11,671 nt of DNA, from positions 1-11,671 of the forward strand of contig JBBJMF010000093.1 of the NCBI GenBank assembly GCA_037719575.1. The letters are read 5' to 3'. The notes beneath the pieces are model-generated. The model was not told where the DNA came from, did not search any database, and saw only the letters and a list, made by a program, of their open reading frames with translations. Both the position numbers and the translations under genes were made by a program. Origin of the DNA: JAWWPG01 sp037719575 (lineage in GTDB: Bacteria; Actinomycetota; Actinomycetes; Propionibacteriales; Nocardioidaceae). This document shows positions 5,445-11,671 of this stretch, piece after piece. Every line of letters begins with the position of its first letter. The stretch's first letter is position 1.

Positions 5445-7147
5445 GCGGCGTCGCGATCTCTCGCCTGCACGCCGCCGTCGGTTTGGGAGCCGCTTCGATG
5501 CTCGCGGTGTCGGGGGTCGTGGCGATGGGCGCCGCACACGCGGACCAGACGTACTACGTACCGGCGAGCAAGACCTGGACCATCTCCGGACATGGGTACG
5601 GCCACGGCCATGGCATGAGCCAGTACGGCGTCCAGGGGGCCGCGCTCAAGGGTCTGACGTACACCCGCATCGTCAAGTTCTACTACCCGGGCACGTCGTG
5701 GGCGAAGGCCAAGGGCAAGGTGCGCGTCCTCATCACGGCCGACTACACGTCGGACTTGCAGGTCCGCCCACGCCCGGGACTGCGCGTCAGAGATCTCGCT
5801 GATGGCTCGAGCTGGCTCCTTCCGAGGGGCAACGGCATCAATAGCTGGCGAATGCTGCCGGCAGCAGGCAGGACCGCCGTGCAGTACCGGAACGGCTCCG
5901 GGTGGCACCGATGGACCACGCCGAACGGGCGGAAGTCGTTCAGAAGCAACGGCGAGGTGTTCGCCCCTGGTCCCGTGACGATGGTGATGCCGAGCGGTGC
6001 GCTCAAGGCCTACCGGGGCACGCTGCGCATTGCCCGGCCCTCACCCGGCTCTGCTGCTCGCGACACGATCAACGTGGTCACGATGGACGCGTACGTGCAG
6101 GGTGTGGTGCCCTACGAGATGCCGACGTCCTGGCAGCAGCAGGCACTGCGCGCCCAGTCGGTGGCGGCCCGGACGTACGCCGCCTGGCAACGGGCCCAGA
6201 GCCCGAACCGCTACTACCAGATCTGCGACACGACGGCCTGCCAGGTGTACGGCGGGGTGGCGGCGGAGCAGACCTCGACCAACACCGCGGTGCAGGCGAC
6301 CGCCGGCAGGATCCTGACCTACGGGGGGAAGCCCGCCTTCACGCAGTTCTCGGCGTCGTCAGGCGGCTGGACCTCTGCCGGTGGCGTCCCCTATCTCCCG
6401 GCGCAACGTGACCCCTACGACGGGTTCGCGGGCAACTACGTCCACGACTGGTCGGTGGAGGTGAGCGCGGCCGCGCTCGAACGTGCCTACCCGGCGATCG
6501 GCAGGCTGATCTCCGCACGCGTGACGAAGCGTGACGGGAACGGCGAATGGAACGGCCGTGTCCTCACGATGGTCCTCGAGGGGACGAACGGCAGGGCCCA
6601 CATCACCGGCGACGACTTCCGCTGGAAGCTGGGGCTGCGCTCGACCTGGTTCAGCATCGCCCCCACAGCGATCATCTCGCGATGGCGGCAGCTCGGGGCG
6701 GCCGGCTCGCTGCTCGGCTCACCGACCACCCGCGAGCTCGCCGTCGGTCGGGGCGCCATCCGAGTCTTCGAGGGTGGCCGGATCTACTGGTCCGCGAAGA
6801 CTGGTGCCCGCGAGGTCCGTGGCCGGCTCCTCAACGTGTACCGGGACCGTGGTGGTCCGGAGTCCCACCTACGCTGGCCGGTGAGCGGCGTACTGAAAGC
6901 CGCGAACGGCGGCTACCGGACGGGGTTCCAGGGTGGCCGCATCTACGCGAAGCCGGGACCGGGTGCGCACGTCGTCTTCGGCCACATCCTGAGCCGTTGG
7001 GGCAAGGCAGACTTCGCGAGCGGCTGGATGGGCTACCCGACCACGGACGTGTATGCCGTCGACGGCGGCAGGCGCTGCAAGTTCCAGCACGCCACGATCA
7101 CCTGGGAGCGGGCCACCGACACGTTCACCGTGAGGCCCACCGACTAG
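5441..7147 (+). CDS. Secreted SpoIID/LytB-domain protein (putative lytic transglycosylase) with LGFP-like repeats
   Basis: A 568-residue exported protein of the SpoIID/LytB family. SpoIID of Bacillus is a lytic transglycosylase that cuts glycan strands already freed of stem peptides. A signal peptide covers residues 1-34 (cleavage after AHA). The mature N terminus carries GHGYGHGHGMSQYG (50-63), the SpoIID signature. The core motif VVPYEMPTSW (222-231) supplies the presumed catalytic E226, followed by QALRAQSVAARTYA (234-247) and DTTACQVYGG (263-272); C262 and C267 may form a disulfide. After about residue 405 come three degenerate LGFP-like repeats (LLGSPTT, LRWPVSG, MGYPTT), resembling those in the upstream amidase. 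ATG at 5441 overlaps the amidase TGA by 4 nt, with a weak AAGG at 5427-5430, so translation is probably coupled. The stop TAG overlaps the stop of pyc on the other strand. The enzymatic activity is inferred from the family. Confidence 0.9.
   Translation: MSGVAISRLHAAVGLGAASMLAVSGVVAMGAAHADQTYYVPASKTWTISGHGYGHGHGMSQYGVQGAALKGLTYTRIVKFYYPGTSWAKAKGKVRVLITADYTSDLQVRPRPGLRVRDLADGSSWLLPRGNGINSWRMLPAAGRTAVQYRNGSGWHRWTTPNGRKSFRSNGEVFAPGPVTMVMPSGALKAYRGTLRIARPSPGSAARDTINVVTMDAYVQGVVPYEMPTSWQQQALRAQSVAARTYAAWQRAQSPNRYYQICDTTACQVYGGVAAEQTSTNTAVQATAGRILTYGGKPAFTQFSASSGGWTSAGGVPYLPAQRDPYDGFAGNYVHDWSVEVSAAALERAYPAIGRLISARVTKRDGNGEWNGRVLTMVLEGTNGRAHITGDDFRWKLGLRSTWFSIAPTAIISRWRQLGAAGSLLGSPTTRELAVGRGAIRVFEGGRIYWSAKTGAREVRGRLLNVYRDRGGPESHLRWPVSGVLKAANGGYRTGFQGGRIYAKPGPGAHVVFGHILSRWGKADFASGWMGYPTTDVYAVDGGRRCKFQHATITWERATDTFTVRPTD
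7144..7147. other. CTAG palindrome used as stop codon by both convergent genes
   Basis: TAG at 7145-7147 ends the spoIID-like gene on the plus strand and TAG at 7146-7144 ends pyc on the minus strand. The genes thus overlap by 4 bp, with no room for a terminator between them. Confidence 0.9.
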
Positions 7148-10100
7148 GCCCGCTCTGCGCGAGGGGTGACGACGACGACGAGGTCCCCGCCCTCGACGCT
7201 GCTGGAACCGTCGAGGGTGACCCGCTCGACGGTGCCGGCGACGGGGGTCGTGATGGACGCTTCCATCTTCATCGCCTCGATCGTGGCGACGACGTCTCCG
7301 GCGGCCACCGAGTCGGCGACGGCGACGACAGGCGACACCACCCCGGCGAACGGGGCTGCGATCTGCCCGGGCCTGCTCGGGTCTGCGCGCTCCGCCGCGG
7401 GAGCGTCCGACGACACAGAGCGGTCGCGGACGGCGACCGGCCGCAGCTGGCCGTTGATGACGCACATGACGGTGCGGATGCCGCGCTCGTCAGGCTCGCT
7501 GATCGACTCGACGCCCAAGATGAGTCGGACCCCCTCCTCGAGGTAGACGTCGTGTTCGTCCTCGAACTGCAAGCCGTGGAGGAAGTCGCTGGTCGGGAGG
7601 ACCGACACGTCCCCGTAGCGCTCGCGGGAGTCCTCGAAGGTCTTGGTCGGTCCGGGAAACAGCAGCCGGGTCAACGTCGTACGTCGGTCTGCCGTGAGCG
7701 CTGCCGCCTCGGCCTCCGTGAGCTGCTGCTCCCGCTGCTTGACGACGCGGCCGGCCAGCGCCCTGGAGCGGAACGGCTCCGGCCACCCACCCGGCGGGAC
7801 GCCGAGCTCGCCGGACAGGAAGCCGACGACCGAGTCGGGGACGTCGAAGGCACCTGGATCCTCGACGAAGGCTGCCGGGTCAGCCCCCACCGCCACCAGG
7901 TGCAGGGCGAGGTCGCCGACGACCTTGCTGGACGGCGTCACCTTGACGATGTTGCCGAGCAGGTCGTTCGCGGCGGCGTACATGTCCTCGATCTGCTCGA
8001 ACCTCTCACCCAGGCCGAGCGCGATGGCCTGCTGGCGCAGGTTGGACAGCTGGCCGCCGGGGATCTGGTGTCTGTACACGCGGCCCGTCGGTGCCGGCAG
8101 GCCGGACTCGAACGGCGCGTAGAGCCTGCGGGTCGCCTCCCAGTAGGGCTCGAGATCGCAGACCCCGTCGAGTGACAGCCCGGTGGCTCGCTCCGTATGG
8201 TCGGTAGCCGCGACGAGTGCGGACAGCGCCGGCTGGCTGGTCGCGCCGGCGAGCGCCGTGCTGGCGGCGTCGACGGCGTCGACCCCGGCCTCGATCGCAG
8301 CGACCAGGGTCGCGAGCTGGCCACCCGGGGTGTCGTGGGTGTGGAGGTGCACGGGAAGGTCGAAGCGATCACGCAGGGCGGTGACGAGCGTCCGCGCGGC
8401 CGGCACCCGCAGCAGCCCCGCCATGTCCTTGATCGCGAGGGCGTGGGCGCCGGTTGCCACGATCCGCTCGGCCAGCATGAGGTAGTAGTCGAGCGTGTAC
8501 AACGTCTCAGTGGGATCGCTGAGGTCGCCGGTGTAGCACAGCGCGACCTCGGCGACGGCTGTCCCGGTCTCACGGACTGCCCTGATGGCCGGTGTCATCT
8601 GCTCGACGTCGTTGAGGGCGTCGAAGATCCGGAAGATGTCGACACCGGTCTCCGCGGCTTCGGCGACGAAGGCGTCGGTCACCGCCGTGGGGTATGGCGT
8701 GTAGCCCACCGTGTTGCGGCCGCGCAGCAGCATCTGCAGGCAGATGTTGGGGCAGGCGTCCCGCAGCTGGGCGAGGCGCTCCCAGGGGTCCTCGGTGAGG
8801 AAGCGCAGGGCGACGTCGAACGTCGCACCGCCCCAGGCTTCGAGCGACAGCAGCTCGGGGGTCAGGTGCGAGAGGTGACGGGCGGCGCCCACCAGGTCGC
8901 GAGTGCGGACGCGAGTCGCCAGCAGCGACTGGTGAGCATCACGCATGGTGGTGTCCGTGACCGCCACCGCTGTCTGCTCGCGCAGCGCCGCGGCGAACCG
9001 CTCGGGTCCGAGCTGCTGCAGCCGCTGTCGCGAGCCTTCCGGTGGCGGCACGGTGGTGTCGACTGGCGGCAGCTTGCTGCTCGGGTCAGCGGTTGGGGGC
9101 AGGTCGCCGTACGGCTTGTTCACGGTGACGTCCGCGAGGTAGTGCAGCAGTCGCGTGCCGCGGTCCGCCGACGAGCGGGAGGTCAGCAGACCGGGATGCT
9201 GCTCGATGAAGCTCGTGGTGATCGCCCCGGTGCGGAAGTCGGGGTCGTCCAGTACGGCCTGGAGGAAGGGGATGTTGGTGGCGACCCCCCGGATCCTGAA
9301 CTCTGCCACGGCCCGGCGAGCCCGATCGACCGCCAGCTCGAACGTCCTGCCGCGGCAGGTCAGCTTCGTGAGCAGGGAGTCGAAGTGTGCTGAGACCTCG
9401 GCCCCCGTGTACGTCGTCCCGCCGTCGAGGCGGATGCCGGCGCCACCCGGCGAGCGGTAGGCGGTGATGCGGCCGGTGTCCGGGCGGAAGCCGTTGGCGG
9501 GATCCTCTGTGGTGATGCGGCACTGCAGGGCGACACCGCGCACCCGGATCGCGTCTTGGGGCAGGCCGAGGTCCCCCAGGGTCTCGCCGGCGGCGATGCG
9601 CAGCTGGGACTGGACCAGGTCGACGTCGGTGACCTCCTCCGTGACGGTGTGCTCCACCTGGATGCGGGGGTTCATCTCGATGAAGACGTGGCGGCCGTCC
9701 GGCCCCACCAAGAACTCGACGGTTCCGGCGTTGACGTAGCCGATCTCGCGAGCGAAGGCGACTGCGTCGGCACAGATCCGCTGCCGCAGGTCGGCGTCGA
9801 GACCAGGCGCGGGAGCGATCTCGACGACCTTCTGGTGGCGGCGCTGCAGGGAGCAGTCCCGCTCGTACAGGTGGATCACCTGCCCGCGGTCGTCGGCGAG
9901 GATCTGGACCTCGATGTGGCGCGCGTCGATGACTGCCTCCTCGACGAAGACCGTGTCATCCCCGAACGCGCCGTCCGCCTCCCGCATAGCGCTCTCGACC
10001 GCGTCGCGGAGGTTCGCAGTGGCGTCCACACGGCGCATACCGCGGCCGCCACCACCGGACACTGCCTTGACGAAGACAGGAAAGGTCAAGCCCTGGGCGG

Positions 10101-10539
10101 TCGCGCAGATCTCGTCGACGTCGCGGGAGGGCGACACGTTGGCGAGAACGGGAACCGCCGCCCGACGTGCCGCGTCCACCGCGCGCGCCTTGTTGCCGGT
10201 CAGTCGGAGCACATCGCTCGACGGCCCGACGAAGACGATGCCGGCCGCACCGCAGGCCTCGGCGAGGCGCGGGTTCTCCGACAAGAACCCGTAGCCAGGG
10301 TAGATGGCCTCTGCGCCCGCGCGGACCGCGGCGGCCACGATGGCGTCGGGGTCGAGGTAGGCACGGACGGGATGGCCGCGCTCCCCGATCTCATACGCCT
10401 CGTCCGCCTTGAGCCGGTGCTCCGACCCGCGGTCCTCGTGAGGGAAGACAGCGACGGTCTTCGCCCCGAGCTCGTACGCCGCCCGGAACGCCCGGACGGC
10501 GATTTCGCCGCGGTTCGCCACGAGCACCTTGGAGAACAC
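7144..10539 (-). CDS. pyc: Pyruvate carboxylase
   Basis: A 1131-residue, full-length single-chain pyruvate carboxylase, which makes oxaloacetate from pyruvate, bicarbonate and ATP in the cytoplasm (anaplerosis). The biotin carboxylase domain (about 1-450) has KAVSGGGGRGM (158-168), ERDCSLQRRHQK (226-237) and EMNPRIQVEHTVTEE (288-302). The carboxyltransferase domain (about 520-800) has TDTTMRDAHQS (528-538), the metal-site lysine K704 in AIKDMAG and HLHTHDT (731-737). A tetramerisation/PYC-associated region follows, with RHQIPGGQLSNL (823-834). The biotinyl domain ends the chain, with biotin acceptor K1091 in EAMKMEA. Length and domain order are normal and all key residues are present. The start is GTG at 10539, 2 nt after the stop of the upstream carboxylase gene, with only a weak ribosome site, so the two are probably one transcript and coupled. 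Its end overlaps the convergent spoIID-like gene. Confidence 0.97.
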   Translation of the reverse strand: MFSKVLVANRGEIAVRAFRAAYELGAKTVAVFPHEDRGSEHRLKADEAYEIGERGHPVRAYLDPDAIVAAAVRAGAEAIYPGYGFLSENPRLAEACGAAGIVFVGPSSDVLRLTGNKARAVDAARRAAVPVLANVSPSRDVDEICATAQGLTFPVFVKAVSGGGGRGMRRVDATANLRDAVESAMREADGAFGDDTVFVEEAVIDARHIEVQILADDRGQVIHLYERDCSLQRRHQKVVEIAPAPGLDADLRQRICADAVAFAREIGYVNAGTVEFLVGPDGRHVFIEMNPRIQVEHTVTEEVTDVDLVQSQLRIAAGETLGDLGLPQDAIRVRGVALQCRITTEDPANGFRPDTGRITAYRSPGGAGIRLDGGTTYTGAEVSAHFDSLLTKLTCRGRTFELAVDRARRAVAEFRIRGVATNIPFLQAVLDDPDFRTGAITTSFIEQHPGLLTSRSSADRGTRLLHYLADVTVNKPYGDLPPTADPSSKLPPVDTTVPPPEGSRQRLQQLGPERFAAALREQTAVAVTDTTMRDAHQSLLATRVRTRDLVGAARHLSHLTPELLSLEAWGGATFDVALRFLTEDPWERLAQLRDACPNICLQMLLRGRNTVGYTPYPTAVTDAFVAEAAETGVDIFRIFDALNDVEQMTPAIRAVRETGTAVAEVALCYTGDLSDPTETLYTLDYYLMLAERIVATGAHALAIKDMAGLLRVPAARTLVTALRDRFDLPVHLHTHDTPGGQLATLVAAIEAGVDAVDAASTALAGATSQPALSALVAATDHTERATGLSLDGVCDLEPYWEATRRLYAPFESGLPAPTGRVYRHQIPGGQLSNLRQQAIALGLGERFEQIEDMYAAANDLLGNIVKVTPSSKVVGDLALHLVAVGADPAAFVEDPGAFDVPDSVVGFLSGELGVPPGGWPEPFRSRALAGRVVKQREQQLTEAEAAALTADRRTTLTRLLFPGPTKTFEDSRERYGDVSVLPTSDFLHGLQFEDEHDVYLEEGVRLILGVESISEPDERGIRTVMCVINGQLRPVAVRDRSVSSDAPAAERADPSRPGQIAAPFAGVVSPVVAVADSVAAGDVVATIEAMKMEASITTPVAGTVERVTLDGSSSVEGGDLVVVVTPRAERA

Positions 10540-10541
10540 GG

Positions 10542-11671
10542 CTAGTCGGAGATCTCGCAGACGATGCCGCCACTCGTGACGGTGCTACCGACCTCAGCGG
10601 TGAGCTTGCTGATCGTACCGGCCCGGTGGGCGTTGAGCGGCTGCTCCATCTTCATCGCCTCGACGACGACCACGAGATCGCCCGCTGCTACCTGCTGGCC
10701 TTCGTCGACGGCGACCTTGACGATCGTGCCCTGCATGGGTGCGGTCAGCGCGTTGCCGCTGGCTGCCGCCCCGGCCTTCTTGCCGGCTTTACGCTTACCA
10801 GGTCTCGCGCCGCCCGTGGGAGCAGGTCCAGTGGCTGTGAGCCCGGCCGGCAGTGACACCTCGAGCCGCCTACCGCCGACCTCGACCGTCACGGTCTCCC
10901 GTTCGATCGGCTCGGCCTGCTCGTCGTCGCCGACATAAGGCTCGATCGTGTTGTCGAACTCTGTCTCGATCCAGCTGGTGAAGACGGAGAACGTCGTGCC
11001 GTCGCCGATGAACGCGGCGTCGTCGACGACGCGGCGATGGAAGGGGATCACCGTCGGCATACCGTCGACGACGAACTCGGCGAGGGCCCGTCGCGACCTC
11101 TCGAGCACCTGGGCCCGGCTGACTCCGGTCACGATGAGCTTGGCAACGAGCGAGTCGAACGCGCCGGGCACCGTCTCGCCCTGGTCGTATCCGCCGTCGA
11201 CCCGGATCCCGGGCCCGGACGGCGCGTGCCAGCGGGTGAGTGTGCCCGGCGCCGGCATGAAGTCACGCCCGGCATCCTCGGCGTTGATCCTGAACTCCAT
11301 CGAGTGGCCCGAGACGACTGGGTCGTCGTACCCAAGCTCGTCACCGGCGGCGAGCCGGAACATCTCTCGCACCAGGTCGAGGCCGGTCACCTCCTCGCTG
11401 ACGGGATGCTCGACCTGCAGCCGGGTGTTGACCTCGAGGAACGAGATCGTGCCGTCCTGCCCGACCAGGAACTCGCAGGTGCCGGCGCCCACGTATCCGG
11501 CCTCCTCGAGGATCGCCTTCGACGAGTCGTAGAGCAGCCGGACCTGCTCGTCGGAGAGGTACGGCGCCGGGGCCTCCTCGACGAGCTTCTGGTGACGGCG
11601 CTGGAGCGAGCAGTCACGGGTCGACACCACGACGACGTTGCCGTGACTGTCGGCCAGGCACTGGGTCTCGA
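10542..11671 (-). CDS. Acetyl-/propionyl-CoA carboxylase alpha chain (biotin carboxylase-BCCP fusion), C-terminal part
   Basis: The reading frame enters from the right edge; 375 codons are visible and roughly the first 200 are missing. The visible part begins in the biotin carboxylase domain at ETQCLADSHGN and continues with TRDCSLQRRHQKLVEEAP and EVNTRLQVEHPVSEE, both conserved in the ATP-grasp active site. A Lys/Ala-rich linker (PGKRKAGKKAGAAASG) leads to a BCCP domain with EAMKMEQP; the biotin lysine codon is at 10650-10652, 36 residues from the end. The fused layout and the EAMKMEQPLNAHRAGT tail fit the actinobacterial AccA1/AccA2/AccA3 type. That subunit carries CO2 to separate AccB/AccD carboxyltransferase subunits for malonyl- or methylmalonyl-CoA synthesis. 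The carboxyltransferase partner is not in the window, so the acyl-CoA substrate is not decided. No carboxyltransferase domain is fused, which excludes a second pyruvate carboxylase. Confidence 0.93.
   Translation of the reverse strand, partial: ETQCLADSHGNVVVVSTRDCSLQRRHQKLVEEAPAPYLSDEQVRLLYDSSKAILEEAGYVGAGTCEFLVGQDGTISFLEVNTRLQVEHPVSEEVTGLDLVREMFRLAAGDELGYDDPVVSGHSMEFRINAEDAGRDFMPAPGTLTRWHAPSGPGIRVDGGYDQGETVPGAFDSLVAKLIVTGVSRAQVLERSRRALAEFVVDGMPTVIPFHRRVVDDAAFIGDGTTFSVFTSWIETEFDNTIEPYVGDDEQAEPIERETVTVEVGGRRLEVSLPAGLTATGPAPTGGARPGKRKAGKKAGAAASGNALTAPMQGTIVKVAVDEGQQVAAGDLVVVVEAMKMEQPLNAHRAGTISKLTAEVGSTVTSGGIVCEISD

Noticed and set aside
4536..5537. 333-codon minus-strand frame across the amidase/spoIID junction
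   Set aside because: It is antisense to two genes with clear catalytic motifs, Arg/Pro-rich, and without any recognisable motif.
6547..10545. Long plus-strand open frames opposite pyc (6547-8175, 8197-9393, 9556-10545)
   Set aside because: They lie antisense to an unbroken, fully conserved pyruvate carboxylase, have low-complexity Arg/Gly/Asp-rich composition, and show no recognisable domain. Such frames are common opposite GC-rich genes.

Overview
The window is GC-rich DNA with gene families and codon bias typical of an actinobacterium. Pointers are an LpdA-type quinone reductase divergent from a gamma-glutamylcyclotransferase-like gene, secreted wall enzymes carrying LGFP repeats, an actinobacterial-style fused acyl-CoA carboxylase alpha chain, and GTG starts. 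A Nocardioides/Propionibacteriales-like or other high-GC actinobacterial host is plausible, but this is inference. No mobile element, RNA gene, CRISPR array or origin was seen.

Layout. Positions 1-2034 hold a leftward cluster: a gamma-glutamylcyclotransferase-like protein, a soluble GAF-GAF-GGDEF diguanylate cyclase with an intact inhibitory site, and, 3 nt after its stop codon, the first 22 codons of an NAD-dependent epimerase/dehydratase that leaves the left edge. From 2058 rightwards lies lpdA (NAD(P)H-quinone dehydrogenase family); only 23 bp separate it from the divergent cyclotransferase gene. A comparatively AT-rich 171-bp spacer (3444-3614) with two inverted repeats precedes a two-gene cell-wall operon. 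This encodes a secreted PGRP-type zinc amidase with C-terminal LGFP repeats, then, with an ATGA overlap, a secreted SpoIID/LytB-domain protein with LGFP-like repeats. Positions 7144-11671 hold a leftward pair: the C-terminal part of an acetyl/propionyl-CoA carboxylase alpha chain (entering from the right edge) and, 2 nt downstream, a complete pyruvate carboxylase. The spoIID-like gene and pyc converge and share the palindrome CTAG as stop codon on both strands.

How the genes may work together. The amidase and SpoIID-like protein recall the SpoIIP/SpoIID division of labour of endospore formers: an amidase strips stem peptides and SpoIID then cuts the denuded glycan. Here both enzymes are secreted and both carry wall-associated LGFP modules, which suggests an amidase/lytic-transglycosylase machine used for growth or division. 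The carboxylase pair would couple oxaloacetate replenishment to malonyl- or methylmalonyl-CoA supply, both dependent on biotin.

The most unusual sequence features are an exact in-frame 48-bp tandem duplication and a degenerate 15-bp triplicate, both inside the amidase gene, and the inverted repeats in its upstream region.
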